The position numbers and the translations under genes were made by a program. A model generated the notes under the pieces. It made no database searches, was not told the origin of the DNA, and worked only from the letters and a program-made list of their open reading frames with translations. Below, in pieces: positions 1 through 11,051 of a stretch of 64,000 nt of DNA (positions within the stretch are counted from its first letter, which is position 1; each line of letters starts with the position of its first letter). The stretch spans positions 10,983,201-11,047,200 of the forward strand of contig OW203984.1 of assembly GCA_934047225.1 (NCBI GenBank), read 5' to 3'. The stretch is from Ypsolopha sequella (lineage: Eukaryota > Arthropoda > Insecta > Lepidoptera > Ypsolophidae).

Positions 1-1340
1 ATCACGCAAAAAAGTGTTTTATGTCTCTTGAGCGTAGGTTTGTTTCTAACGCAGATTTAAAGTCAAATAAACTTTGTTCTCCCGCTTTAAATCGACTATC
101 GCCATTTTTAGATAAAAATGGATTGTTACGCGTTGGTGGTCGACTTCGCAACACAGACATGACGTTCGATCAACAACACCCTGTGTTGTTACCTCGTAAA
201 AATCATATTGTCGAATTGATTATCATTCATTATCATCGCAAAAATTGTCACACTGGACCAGTGGCTTTAATGTCAATAATCCGCCAAAAATTTTGGATAC
301 TTTCCTGTCGAAATATTGTTCGTCGCGTAATACATAGCTGCAATTATTGTTTTAAGGCGAAGCCGAGACAAACCTTCCCTTTCATGGCAGATTTACCATC
401 ATGCCGCGTTAATGAGGCTAAAGCTTTTGTCCACTGCGCTGTGGATTATTGTGGTCCTATCAGTATCACTCCGTATCGAAAACGTGGAGTCCGTCCCGTC
501 AAATGTTACCTCTGCATATTTGTATGCCTGGTGACTCGTGCAGTTCACGTTGAATTGGCAACTGATCTTAGCACGAACACTTTTCTTTCCGCGTTCAAAC
601 GTTTTTTATCTAGACGTGGAGCAGTGTCTTTCGTATATTCAGATAATGCTACGAACTTTGTAGGCGCTAGAAATGCCCTCTCAGAAATTTACAATTTGAC
701 AAACTCCGAAGAATTTAAAACGTCTTTCGCGAATGAACTTGCCGATCATAGAATACAATGGAAATTTAATATTCCACGTAGCCCACATTTTGGGGGACAT
801 TATGAGATATATGTCAAAGGATTTAAGACGCATTTGCATAGAGTAGTAGGTACTCAACTGTTGACCTACGAAGAATTATTAACTGTAGTTACGCAAATAG
901 AATGTGTCATAAATTCTCGTCCGCTTACGCTGCTGAGTGAAGATCCATCTGAACTTAGCGCGTTAACTCCTGCACATTTTCTGATGTCAACTCCTTTAAA
1001 AGAATTACCCGCTTGTAAGGTGGCTGATGAGCCAGTTAATTTATTACGTCGCTACGCGTTGCTTGATCAAATGGTAGAATCGTTCGCAAGGCGATGGAAG
1101 AATGATTATCTCCATCTTCTCCAGTCTAGAGGAAAATGGAATACACCTTCCAACCCAATCAAAATTGGATCTGTTGTCGTTGTAGTTACCGATAACACTC
1201 CACCGCTTCAATGGCCGCTCGGTGTTATTGTAGCTGTATACCCTGGCAAAGATAATGTCATTAGGGTAGCTTCTGTCAAAACGACGACAGGTGTTTACAA
1301 ACGACCTGTCGTGCGTCTTTGCCCTCTCCCATCTCAATAA
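1..1340 (+). CDS. BEL/Pao retrotransposon polyprotein, integrase end (partial at left edge)
   Basis: This is the C-terminal part of a BEL/Pao Pol polyprotein that inserts retrotransposon cDNA into the genome. The frame is open to the left edge, so the Met at 21 is internal and protease/RT/RNase H would lie outside. Counting from that Met, a His/Cys zinc finger (CHTG, then CNYC) at about 75-110 precedes the integrase core. Core acidic residues are visible in VDYCGP (about 140), YSDNATNF (about 210) and PHFGGHYE (about 258), so D, D and E are all kept. The family's C-terminal region follows (TPAHFLMS, RWKNDYLHLLQSRGKW, PPLQWPLGVIVAVYPGKDN, KRPVVRLCPL) and ends at a TAA. I see no frameshift, so the copy may be fairly young. 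BEL/Pao rather than Gypsy is indicated by the PPLQWPLG/PGKD tail. Confidence 0.93.
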   Translation, partial: HAKKCFMSLERRFVSNADLKSNKLCSPALNRLSPFLDKNGLLRVGGRLRNTDMTFDQQHPVLLPRKNHIVELIIIHYHRKNCHTGPVALMSIIRQKFWILSCRNIVRRVIHSCNYCFKAKPRQTFPFMADLPSCRVNEAKAFVHCAVDYCGPISITPYRKRGVRPVKCYLCIFVCLVTRAVHVELATDLSTNTFLSAFKRFLSRRGAVSFVYSDNATNFVGARNALSEIYNLTNSEEFKTSFANELADHRIQWKFNIPRSPHFGGHYEIYVKGFKTHLHRVVGTQLLTYEELLTVVTQIECVINSRPLTLLSEDPSELSALTPAHFLMSTPLKELPACKVADEPVNLLRRYALLDQMVESFARRWKNDYLHLLQSRGKWNTPSNPIKIGSVVVVVTDNTPPLQWPLGVIVAVYPGKDNVIRVASVKTTTGVYKRPVVRLCPLPSQ

Positions 1341-1428
1341 CTCCTTTCTTTGCCCCCGCTTCAAAATTTCGTTATTCTCTGTCTTATTTTTACTTTTCTA
1401 TTCTTATTTTAAAACCAATGGTTTTAAC

Positions 1429-1960
1429 GCCGGGGGCAAATGTTCGCGCCACTTCTTGTGGCTCTCATACTGCGGGGTAGTTGTGAATTAATATTTTCAA
1501 CTGTCATTTTCGCTGCATCTCCACCCGCTTAGTTTTGGACGCAAATCAATCAGTCGTCAATCAGAAGCCTTTCACGCCGGAGGTATACGCTGATTGTCAT
1601 TCGACTAGGTCCTACCTCGACCCTACCGCCCGCCATTTTGAGATCGCACCCGCTGTGCGCCTCATTTTCATCTATTACTATTACGAAGAAGATTAGCCGA
1701 GAAGAGCGCAACCAGGCACGAAGAGGAAGAAGAAAACCATCTTGGAGAACACCAGAGACTTGGTGGCTCAGGCGAAGCGTGGTTTGTGGTGCATGCAGCT
1801 CCTTCCCAAGGTCAGATCTTTCATCTTCGTAATTATTTCTCTTCACTTCCCGCTATTTTTAAAACCTATGGTGATACAAAGCACTGCCGTCATATCGCGT
1901 GCTCATGAAGAAAAACTTCGCGCAAAAAAAAGTACTTTGCAGTGGAATGGGATGTATTAA
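1429..1960 (+). mobile_element. probable 3' LTR of the BEL/Pao element
   Basis: About 90 bases after the Pol stop comes a purine-rich stretch (CGCCGGGGGCAAA, 1428-1440) directly followed by TGTTCGCGCC at 1441. A TG start after a polypurine tract is the expected 3' LTR arrangement. The other LTR is outside the window, so the right end cannot be fixed; it lies somewhere before about 1960. The short ORFs on both strands here are read as chance. Confidence 0.55.
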
Positions 1961-2085
1961 CGATACTGAATCACCTCCTAAATTACTTTCCATTTAAATT
2001 GAAAGACCTTATATATACATATGTATTATATTACATTACTTATATATTACATTATTTGCATTACTTCGAGGCAAACTATTTAACC

Positions 2086-2515
2086 CTGGTGTCCTGGAAC
2101 ACGTGGGACTATGTGTGCCCGATAAGTACTTGGAGAAACGTCGTCGGCCTCCTCTTCTGGTGGTACTGGTGGGGCGAACCAACCTGCAGCGTTATGCGCC
2201 ATTGTCCCGAGCTCTGCGAACGCTCAACGAAGTGGCACGGGTAATAGATCTGTTTTCTAGCCCTCTGAGTGAATTCACTAAAATAACATTGTGTTTTCTC
2301 TCATATGGGAAATGTGCTTTGTAAATAAAATTTATGTTACCATTAAGTTATTGTTTATATATTTTTTAAAGTGTTTGTTAGTGTTATATTTCTCTTTTTT
2401 CTTTTTTTATGTGCATGTAAAGCCTTGATTTGTTTTTGTTTACGCTATCGTTTTGAGTGCAAACTTGTAAAGATAGATGTAAGAAGGAAAATAAATAAAT
2501 AAAAAAAATATTATA
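2086..2515 (+). pseudogene. 3' end of a non-LTR retrotransposon (LINE) ORF2 plus tail
   Basis: A reading frame from about 2103 contains VPDKYLEKRRRPPLL, VGRTN and ALRTLNEVARVIDLF. The minus-strand fragment at 16960-17460 has the matching VPDKYLRARKHVLLS, VPSVRT and VRTLSSLNALLSL. This pattern (VPDxYL, then R-T, then R-x-LN) is the C-terminal part of insect LINE ORF2 proteins. After the stop come about 230 bases of AT-rich 3' UTR ending in TAAATAAATAAAA. The endonuclease and reverse transcriptase are absent: a typical 5'-truncated dead copy. Confidence 0.6.
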
Positions 2516-3000
2516 TTATATTATATTAATAATAAATAAGTATTTTCATAAAACAAAAATAATAATTATTTAAAATTGCATTGGGCCCCCCTGGCGAAAA
2601 TAAAATATAAGATCCCATAGAACAGAGAAATTCTAGTATGGGATTAAATTAACTGTGTATATTATTTATGTGCTAAGTTAGTTTTGACTTTTTTTTTCTT
2701 GTATTTAACACTAGGTTTTAAGTAATTATAAAACTAACACTTTTAAGGAAATAAATTATGTCTATGTGTATATTTTACGGACCCATACCTTACCATGGTA
2801 GGCTGCAAAAAAATGCTGCCCATCGTGCGATATTTGATTCAAAATTTGTAAGAAAAGTAAAAAAAATAGGCAGTCATGGGGACTGCTGACAGAAGTGAAA
2901 ACTTTTGACTGCTGGGCAAGCGCAACACGTCATAGCATGTCGGTGACGCGAAGGCATAAGACCAAAAATTGCTAAATGGGTCTAAAGAAGTGTTTACTTA

Positions 3001-3278
3001 AAAAAAACCGGCCAATTGCGAGTCAGACTTGCGTACCTAGAGTTCCGTATTGTGGATGATAAATTTAATTTTGTCATTTTTTTTCGTGAATTTCTCAACC
3101 GCTTTATTTTTCCTGTAATCTTTACGTAAACACATATTACTATTTTTGTGCCAAATTTCATGTCTTTATCTTTAACAGTGCTAAAGTTATGAGGCTGTGG
3201 CATTAGGACGGACGGACGGACAACGGAGTCTCACCATAAAGGTTCCTTTTGTACCTTTTAGGTACGGAACCCTAAAAA
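3001..3278 (+). repeat. interspersed repeat family G, copy 1
   Basis: It begins with AACCGGCCAATTGCGAGTC, has GTTCCGTA near the start, and ends in TTAGGTACGGAACCCTAAAA, so GTTCCGTA and TACGGAAC form inverted ends. Other copies are at 16145-16428, 21142-21733, 54141-54717 (minus) and 58080-60077. No coding capacity. I believe this motif is widespread in Lepidoptera; its class is unclear to me. Confidence 0.8.
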
Positions 3279-3540
3279 CCTTTGCGCGCACACACCCTTG
3301 ACACTCAGTACTCAGTCGCTGATTTAATTGCCTATAACTCTCACGCACCTAAGTTAAAATAAGGTTAAAATAATCTTGATAAACGCATATAAGGTGATTT
3401 TAGTCGATGAAGCCAAATTCATACTGGAGACTCGGTAAGTGGTTATAACCAAGGTTCAGTGAACCTCTCTATGAAAAACGTAAAATAGAATGTATGCTTC
3501 CAATACTAATTAACACGGGGTTGTTCATAAAAACTAATTT

Positions 3541-4234
3541 AAAAAAAGCATTTTGCAAAAAGGGTCATTGAACCTTTGTCCTGACCACTTACTGAGTGTC
3601 TAGTATGAATTTTGCTGTATCATGCAAAGTATTAACACATAAAAAACGGAACACACTTTCCGTAGATACTCGTAGTAACTAGTTTCAAAACCCTTTCAAC
3701 CAATTTCCTCCTCTTAAAAAAGCATTTTGCAAAAAGGGTCATTGAACCTTTGTCCTGACCACTTACTGAGTGTCTAGTATGAATTTTGTTGTATCATGCA
3801 AAGTATTAACACATAAAAAACGGAACACACTTTCAGCAGATACTCGTAATAACTAGTTTCAAAACCCTTTCAACCAATTTCCTCCTCTTAAAAAAGCATT
3901 TTGCAAAAAGGGTCATTGAATCTTTGTCCCGACCACTTACTGTCTAGTATGAATTTTGCTGTATCATGCAAAGTATTAACACATAAAAAACGGAACACAC
4001 TTTCAGCAGATACTCGTAATAACTAGTTTCAAAACCCTTTCAACCAATTTCCTCCTCTTAAAAAAGCATTTTGCAAAAAGGGTCATTGAACCTTTGTCCC
4101 GACCACTTACTGTCTAGTATGAATTTTGCTGTATCATGCAAAGTATTAACACCTAAAAAACGGAACACACTTTCCGTAGATACTCGTAATAACTAGTTTC
4201 AAAACCCTTTCAACCAATTTCCTCCTCTTAAAAA
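3541..4234. repeat. tandem repeat, four units of about 170-174 bp
   Basis: The landmark GCATTTTGCAAAAAGGGTC recurs at 3548, 3722, 3896 and 4066, giving periods of 174, 174 and 170. Each unit ends in CAACCAATTTCCTCCTCTTA. Units differ at few positions; the third and fourth share a 4-base deletion (ACTGAGTGTCTAG to ACTGTCTAG). The length is nucleosome-like and satellite-like. No open frame crosses the units. Confidence 0.95.
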
Positions 4235-4552
4235 GGCTAGTTTAAACGAGTGCATTATCATAATTTGCATGACGTAGTGCGGCACAGTCGGAAGGAAACG
4301 TCGTTAGTCAGCGGAAGTTGGAGCTAGCGGAAACAGCTAGACGGATGCGCGCGCCCTCTACTTCCGGAAGAACCACTATCTGGTCGTTACTCTTCACTGT
4401 CGATGCAAGTATGGACGAGGAGGGTGCAATGTCGGGTAGTCCAGTCAATCTAAGAATCTTTGTATGGTAGGTTGAATTAAATATACACTGGGTGAAAATT
4501 AAACTAACTGAAGGTTTTAAATTCAAAAGAATCCCTGATTATAGTTATTTAA
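4235..4552. other. unassigned stretch of moderate GC
   Basis: A minus-strand open frame of 72 codons (4308-4526) has a protein-like composition (for example PDIAPSSSILASTVKSND), but I recognise no family and see no convincing splice sites. It may be part of a decayed mobile element. Confidence 0.25.
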
Positions 4553-4745
4553 GATACACGTGCGGAAAGTAAGGTTTTTTACGAATAAGTGCCAAATTGA
4601 AAACACGAGCGCAGCGAGTTTTTTCATTGGCACGCATTCGGATAAAAACCTTTTACGCTCAAGTATCTTACAACATTTTTCAATGCATTTTGCGAGGAAA
4701 TACAACAAAAAAATAAGTATAATAAAGAAAGTAATTTTATTTCAC
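4553..4745. repeat. palindrome-bearing repeat related to family D
   Basis: It contains AAAACACGAGCGCAGCGAG within an imperfect hairpin and then TTTTTCAATGCATTTTGCGAGGAAATA. The same order is seen in the family D copies at 10008-10410 and 39254-39636. Confidence 0.55.
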
Positions 4746-5370
4746 CAAAGCCTATTTACAACAAAATGGCGTGCTTTCTTTGCAGAGCGCGCGTTTCATA
4801 CAGTTTTTTCTTTCTTGAGGCAAAGGTACAGTATACATACAGCCAATAATGTGAAAAATATTTTTGTTTGCGGAAACAAAACACGTATTTTTAAATGAGA
4901 TAATCAAGAATCTTATGTGTTATGGTGTTTATCATCATTCAATTATTGCTAGAGCGCGCATACTTATAAATAATTGTTTTTTTTTTTGGACAGCAAAACC
5001 TCCTTGCATCTTTGTAATTTTTTGAATTTTATGACTTGCACCATGCACCACAGAGTCAAAAACTTAAAAAAATTACTTTATTTCACGCGTGAAATAAAGG
5101 ATTTCACTACTGTTTTATTTCACGCGTGAAATAAAGAGTCGGTTTCCGCATAATTTTGTTACACAAAAAAGAAAACTTTACGAACAACTGCATTGAAAAT
5201 ATATTTTTGAAATAAGACCATGGCTAATAACAATATTAGTAAGATAAGAGTCTAATTATTTTGGTATTATACAATAAAATGTTCTTCCGGAAAAGGAGCT
5301 AGTGTCAATAATATAAAAATACTATTATTTCGATGAAATTTTACAAGTGTATCTTTAATTCGACCTCAAG

Positions 5371-5507
5371 GGTGTTACTATAAAACGGTGTTTAACTTTA
5401 GACAATGTTTAAATCTGTCGTTGTCACCTTTTGTTTCATATTGTTAAAGAGTGACAGCAACAGATTTAAACACTGTCTAAAGTTAAACACCGTTTTGTAG
5501 TAACACC
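5371..5507. mobile_element. fold-back MITE, GGTGTTACTA ends, copy 1
   Basis: The element starts GGTGTTACTATAAAACGG and ends CCGTTTTGTAGTAACACC, so the two halves are near-complete reverse complements over about 60 bases (TTTAACTTTAGACA / TGTCTAAAGTTAAA). A second copy is at 22614-22753. No transposase. Class II non-autonomous element by structure. Confidence 0.85.
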
Positions 5508-5617
5508 GCAAATCTTTTATTTACTGGACTAGAGCCACTAGTGGCTTAGAGCTGTGTTTAAAGTTACCGTTACCCTGTGGATAGTGGCACTAAATTTGGT
5601 ATGAGGGTACCTTAGGG

Positions 5618-5827
5618 CACAAAATAGATACTACCAGAAGGCCGACTTGACGAGAGCGAAAACAGATGCACACATGCATAGACGCATACGTATGATGATC
5701 TCGGTAGAATTTCGTATTGGGATTCACCCGAATATCTCAGAGATCGTCGTACGTACGCGTCTATGTGTGCGTGCGCCTGTTTTCGCTAAGTATGCGGAGT
5801 TAACATTCTGTAAGTGGTTATTTTGTG
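5618..5827. mobile_element. MITE family A, copy 1, with 7-bp target duplication
   Basis: It begins CACAAAATAGATACTACC and ends TGGTTATTTTGTG, with terminal inverted repeat CACAAAATA. It is flanked on both sides by CTTAGGG (5611-5617 and 5828-5834). The interior is a near-palindrome around ACGCATACGTATGATGATC / GATCGTCGTACGTACGCG. The 61-codon ORF inside is a by-product. Copies 2 and 3 are at 15429-15641 and 52563-52760. Confidence 0.93.
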
Positions 5828-5957
5828 CTTAGGGTGTACTGATAAATGTGATTATTATTAGAGCGTTCAGTATGTGCATTACAAGCTGGTATATCGAGTA
5901 GTTACAAAAAAACTCGATGTACAGGTATTGCGGAAAAATTCGTCGTTCCAGATACGA

Positions 5958-6110
5958 ACCTCGGTAGCGCAGTTGGTAGCGCGCCTCTCATGTAAGCAGG
6001 AGGTCGAAGGCAGGTTCAAATCTTGGCCCGAGAAATTTTTTCAAAATATTTGTGATTTTAAATTTGTTTCTGATTGATTGCAAGTTTTTAATGCACTCTA
6101 ATAATGATTA
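5958..6110 (+). repeat. tRNA-derived SINE, copy 1
   Basis: CTCGGTAGCGCAGTTGG (A-box-like, D arm GCGCAGTTGGTAGCGC) is followed by AGGTTCAAATCTTGG (B box, T arm). The acceptor-like ends CTCGG and CCGAG pair. The tail TTCAAAATATTT...TTTAATGCACTCTAAT recurs at 44520-44660. The tRNA-like part is too irregular for a working tRNA, so I call it a SINE head. Confidence 0.7.
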
Positions 6111-6599
6111 GAGTATTCAAAGCGATGGATTTTGAAGCAATAAAAACATATAATCTCTTCTGATTGTTTTTTCTTCATGTTTATTTTTTTCTTAAAGCTG
6201 TTAATACAGCCTAATAGTGCAAAAAATTTACTGTTAATTTTCAATTACAGCTTTCAGAAAACTAAGAAAGAGAAAAAATATGACAAGAAAAAAAAATATT
6301 ATTTGGGTTCCTAGGCTAATATTATTAGTACACTTTAAGGTACCCTCACACCAAATTTGTTGCTATTATCCGCCCTGGTAACGGTAATTTCACTAAGCTA
6401 CCGTACCACTTTAACTGCCACCGGGGCAGTTGAACCTCTTTTATATGACATCGAGTCGGTATCGGCGGTCTACCAAAACTTAAACTTGGTAGTTACGTAG
6501 CTAGTGGATTGTTCTGTGCACGACGCAATGGAGGATAGCCGTCATAAAGTTCAGTTCTGATTGATGCAAAATGAGGTGAAACCATTTACGTACCCTTAA

Positions 6600-6769
6600 G
6601 GCTCGGAGTACATGCATCCATTTCGTATCCGGGTCAAAGGGACAAACCATTACGATTAAGCAGGATCGACTGACGGTAGAACACCATCTTTCACTTTGTC
6701 AAGAACACTTCCTCGGATAGGTTTGTCCCTTTTATCCGGATCCGAAATGGATGCATGTTGTCCGAGCCT
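6600..6769. mobile_element. fold-back element
   Basis: The left arm GGCTCGGAGTACATGCATCC, then a stretch containing AAGGGACAAACC, is mirrored by GGTTTGTCCCTTTTATCCGG and then GGATGCATGTTGTCCGAGCC at the right. The arms are about 60 bases with a 50-base spacer. The 99-codon minus ORF crossing it is not convincing as a gene. Confidence 0.8.
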
Positions 6770-8270
6770 AAGCTTTATAAGCTTGCTCCTCGCTTGCGGG
6801 TGCTGTCTGTCACAGGTTTGTGGCAAGTTATTATAATTTCGTATTTTACCTACGAGGACTTCATCTCCGGCCTCCACCTTGAGTGGACTAGATGACCCAC
6901 TTCGATAGAGGGTTACATCTGGGTGACCCATCCACCTAGGCGTTGGGTGAAACAAGGCATGGTGTGATTATGGACATTGAAATATTGGGAAGTGAACGCG
7001 CTGCAGTTCCGGGTACCTCCCTGGGGCAGGAGGACTACTCTGTGTTATCTGTCTTGACCCTTAATTAAGGTACCAATGTTTGTTAGAGTGTATAAAAAAA
7101 AATTACCATTTTATTTGGAAACACTTTTCAATTGTAGCTTTATAGTTTTTCAATTAATTTTATTTAATTTTTTCTTTAATTTTTTCATATATACCATGGA
7201 TAATATTCCTTCTTCAAGGGGACATAAAATTGAAATGTTTTATGAACACTCAAAACTATTTTAGAGACCTTTCATTTATCATAATACATATTTTTTTTTC
7301 AACACTCATTCTCGGTTTATTTGTCCATAAAACCACTTTTGAAATATGCTTACAGTTATGTGTGACACTAGACAATAAAGAGAGCTACCTGTCAGGATAA
7401 AAAATTGTTTACTTCCCTATTGGCGCCCTACTGAAGAAGCAAAGTCAAAAGCACCCGGAATTAAATTGCTTGTATAACTCAATTAATGAGTGAAAGATAG
7501 AATAGAATAGAATATCTGTTTATTTATCTGCCACAATACAATTACATAATAAAAGCTTAAAAACGAGACATTTAACAAAATAAAAACAATGTGACTAAAT
7601 TAGAAGAAGTCATGTATCGCAGCAAACAAAAAAGCCAAGGACTCAGCATATGCTGTAGTCTAACAAAGTAAGACCGATTTTCAGTCCGGGCCCGTGTAGA
7701 TAACGCACGAACAAACAAAACAGAGCGAGTGTCAATATTACATATGCATGCATAACTTAACAAAATATCCATATTATAACATACGTAGGTAGTAATATTT
7801 GTGATTTGTAAATACTAGATAAATAAATAAATATCAAAATTTAGAATTTTATCACCTACATATGTTATGTGTGTATGTAAACAACACCTAATCTTAGTTA
7901 CCAACCACATGATATCTGGACAATGAAACAGGGTGAATATTCGGTTAACACCTGTCGCTTTAGGCGGAGAGATATATATCCGAAATGTGAACCCCTTGGG
8001 GGTAATATGAGAACATTCCGAGGACCCACATCAGATTTCGAGGTAAGCTCAAGTGACGTGGGTAAACTGAGTTTTATGATAACTCTGAAGATTTATTTGG
8101 CTTATTTCGGTTAAAGAACAGTAATTAGAACTTCTGAAACGAAATCGTATAAATTTAAAAAGGTTTTATTGAAAAACGGAAAGCTTTTTTGTTTGTTTAC
8201 CTGTTTTCTATCCATATCAGAAATAGTAAAATTTAAAAATCAAAATCAATATAAAATACATGGTTTATAG
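6770..8270. other. AT-rich non-coding stretch
   Basis: I see no gene here. It contains a low-complexity LINE-tail-like piece (AATAGAATAGAATATCTG, near 7500) and many short chance frames with no family resemblance. Confidence 0.6.
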
Positions 8271-8445
8271 ACAGTAAAGCCGATTCTGAAGGCTTTAATT
8301 TTAGTTTTAGTGCTGTCAAAACCAAATTTTCTTCCATACAAAATAGTCCTTAAGAATTAGGATTAGAAGCTAAATTTCTTTGGAAAATTTCAAGCTTTGA
8401 CAGCACTAAAACTACAATTAAAGCCTTCAGAATTGGCTTTACTGT
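8271..8445. mobile_element. fold-back MITE, ACAGTAAAGCC ends
   Basis: It starts ACAGTAAAGCCGATTCTGAA and ends TTCAGAATTGGCTTTACTGT. The arms also share TTAGTGCTGTCAAA / TTTGACAGCACTAA, about 55 bases each. No coding capacity. Confidence 0.88.
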
Positions 8446-8477
8446 CTTCCGAATTGCAATAACGTCTAAATACATAT

Positions 8478-8945
8478 GACGCAGTAAGATGGTAAAGGCG
8501 CTACGAAAAAAAAATCGACACTTTTAGAACTTGCATAACTACTTCAGTAAATAATGTATTATTTTGATAAAAAAAGTATATTATTTTTGGAACATTTTTC
8601 TAGGGATCTGTTAAACAGAAACGTGATTGGAGAAATTCGGCTCGATAGAAATATTTATTGAAATGAGGTCTTCTTCGAAACCAATTCTCCTGGTTTGACA
8701 ATTTAGAATGACATATGGACTGCAATTATATTTTATTAGATGGGTTTTGATAGTATCTAGGACCTGGTTAAACGAAATTTTGATAGCAACTTTAGTACAT
8801 TTTATATTAATAAAAAACCGACGTTTTACTACTTTTCCACGAATCCGTCCCACTCGCACTGAGGGTTTATTCGCATATGGAGGAGGGACATCGCACAGGG
8901 ACGCTAAAACTTTTACATACCACCTTAAAGCCGAGATATACTTAT
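8478..8945 (-). repeat. repeat family C, copy 1 (empty of the family B insertion)
   Basis: In minus orientation it reads ATGCGAATAAACCCTCAGTG, then ACGGATTCGTGGAAAAGTAG, ATTAATATAAAATGTACTAA, GTTTAACCAGGTCCTAG, GACCTCATTTCAATAAATAT. The same order occurs at 17465-18050 and 44815-45450, but there a family B element sits between GTTTAAC and GGTCCTAG. No protein is encoded. Confidence 0.8.
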
Positions 8946-10007
8946 ATCCCTATCCGTAAGATACGAGAGAGGTTCATAACTATATTACTAGGGATATAAC
9001 TATGATACGTTAATACAATAGTAATAATTATACATACAATAAGCACGTATGTACAAGTATCGCTGCCGTGGATAATTAAGTGACGTTTTGCTTATGCTAA
9101 TAAGATTAATAATTATTAATTTTCCTATTCACCATTCCCTACAAACTTTTAGCACCTACTATGAATGTTGTATGGTGCGAGTACAAATTTTTTATCGTTT
9201 GTACGGGTATGTTTTTTTGATAAATTTATTCGGTGTGCATAAAAGACCATGCAGTTACGTAATTATACCTATTTTACACCCGGTAAATGAATGAGAATGT
9301 TCCGATAGTCGAAGTCCAATTTGGTGCTCGTTACCGCCGCTTGTGTTTGCTCACTAGCCGTCGAACCTTGGCGTAGCACACAATATACCAACCAACTACT
9401 TGATATGTGTCAACGATTTAAGTCTACAGGGTATTGTTTTGCTTACGCCATGCGTAAAAAAATAGTATATTTCGTGATGAGTATAAAATGGCGGATTTTC
9501 TTACCCGAGGAATGAAGCTAGTTTCAACGTGAGCCGAAGGCGAACGTCGAAAGCTTACATTCTGAGGGTAAGAAAACCTATTTTTACTCGTTGCGAACGA
9601 TACTTTTTCTACTACCTGATTTATGTATTTAAATATTTAATTTTTTCTTTCAAATTTAATGTATTTTGTGACTTTGCAAAGCGGATTTTTACCTTTCTTT
9701 TTTCAGGTTTCGGCCGGCCGCTTTTATTTGTAGCCAGTATCATTTTGCGAAAAAAGAGTGTCATAGACTCGATATAATCGATTATGTCGTGAATCGGAAC
9801 GCAAGGAATTACGATTGTAAAGACAAACTAAAGACGTCAAAAAGAACCTTATTTAGCATGAAATGAAGACAAATGTTAAAAAGAACCTAATTTTGCAATA
9901 AATGAAATTTTAGTACGATATTTCTAACTGACTTGATAGTCATTCCGTAACGGGGCCCGGAAAGTTCGATTTTCAAAACTAATTTCGAGTATTAAATGGA
10001 ATATATT
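8946..10007. other. AT-rich stretch without a recognised feature
   Basis: I see nothing gene-like. ORFs of 60-80 codons at 9088-9777 have leucine/phenylalanine-rich chance compositions and no splice support. Confidence 0.55.
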
Positions 10008-10410
10008 ATTCTATTTAATAGTAGTCTATGCTACAAGGGCGCAAAGGAATAAATTACGAGGACGATTTAAAACACGAGCGTAGCGAGTGTTTTAAACGTA
10101 ACCGAGTAATTTATTGCTCTTACGCCCGTGTATCATACTACGTTTTTCAATGCATAGTGTGAGGAAATAAAACAAATATAACTTTGTGAACTTTAAATTG
10201 TAATTGGCTCAAAATGACTGTATCCAGAGCCGTTAAACAGTGGAAAAAAAGTATGATATTTATGGTACACAAGAAAGGCTGCAGGTTAGCCAACCATTGA
10301 AAAAAAATAAAAAAAAATAAAGCCCTAGGGCAAAATAATCGACTTTCTGTTCGGTTTTGATGCATAAAAAGTGGGTCTTTACGAGCACATGCATTGAAAT
10401 TTTTTTTATG
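10008..10410 (+). mobile_element. repeat family D, copy 1
   Basis: It runs from AATAGTAGTCTATGCTACAA through the palindrome AACACGAGCGTAGCGAGTGTT to a segment with CGACTTTCTGTTCGGTTTTG and ACGAGCACATGCATTGAAA. The whole order is present in reverse complement at 39254-39636. Non-coding in both places. Confidence 0.85.
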
Positions 10411-11051
10411 TTTATTCTATTTAAGTATCTTACGACTCATGAAAGAAACTATTTTAAACAATTTTGATTCAGGTGACAGCAATATAAAAAAAGTTCGAAG
10501 TTTGGAAAATTATATTTTTTGCGTAATTTTCAACATTCTCAAACCATTGTAACTTTTGTTTTTTAACTGCTATTTTCAGCAAAATTGTTTTAGATAGTTT
10601 CTTTAATGAAATGCTGCCTAAATAAAATAAAAACACTAAAAAGCCACAAAAGTAACTTCATTTGAAAAACTGCAATATCTACCTAAAGAAAACGACCACA
10701 ATATTGAACAATTTTCTTATGAAAACGAGTATGATTTACAATGGGTATTCTCCATAAGAATTTTATTAAAGTATAGATATAATATAATATATATTATATT
10801 ATATTATTATAAATCACAGTATAGAGTTTTTGTGTTTTTTGCAACGAAACAAAGTATATTAATTCACAAGAAACTATAAGTTACCAGAACGCATCGTTTG
10901 CGCTGCCGGCGAATCGTTTGAATTGCAAATACCGCCCCTATTCATTTCCTGAGCAATTTATCTTATTCTTTTATCGTAACATTTAAATCTTTAATTCGAA
11001 TTAAGTCGATGGAAACGGCTGTAATTTAAAATGCTTGGATTGTCTGGTGAC
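10411..11051. other. non-coding stretch
   Basis: I see nothing beyond AT-rich sequence and a short TATAATATAATATATATTA run near 10775. Confidence 0.55.

Larger units (their letters stand above)
5518..6430. mobile_element. long-inverted-repeat element interrupted by nested insertions
   Basis: The left arm (about 5545-5612: GTTACCGTTACC, AAATTTGGTATGAGGGTACC) is matched in reverse at about 6337-6420 (GGTACCCTCACACCAAATTT, GGTAACGGTAA). Between the arms sit the family A MITE at 5618-5827 and a tRNA-like SINE. I see no coding sequence. Confidence 0.6.

Noticed and set aside
6656..6955. 99-codon minus ORF
   Set aside because: It overlaps a fold-back element and ends in repeat sequence; no family resemblance.
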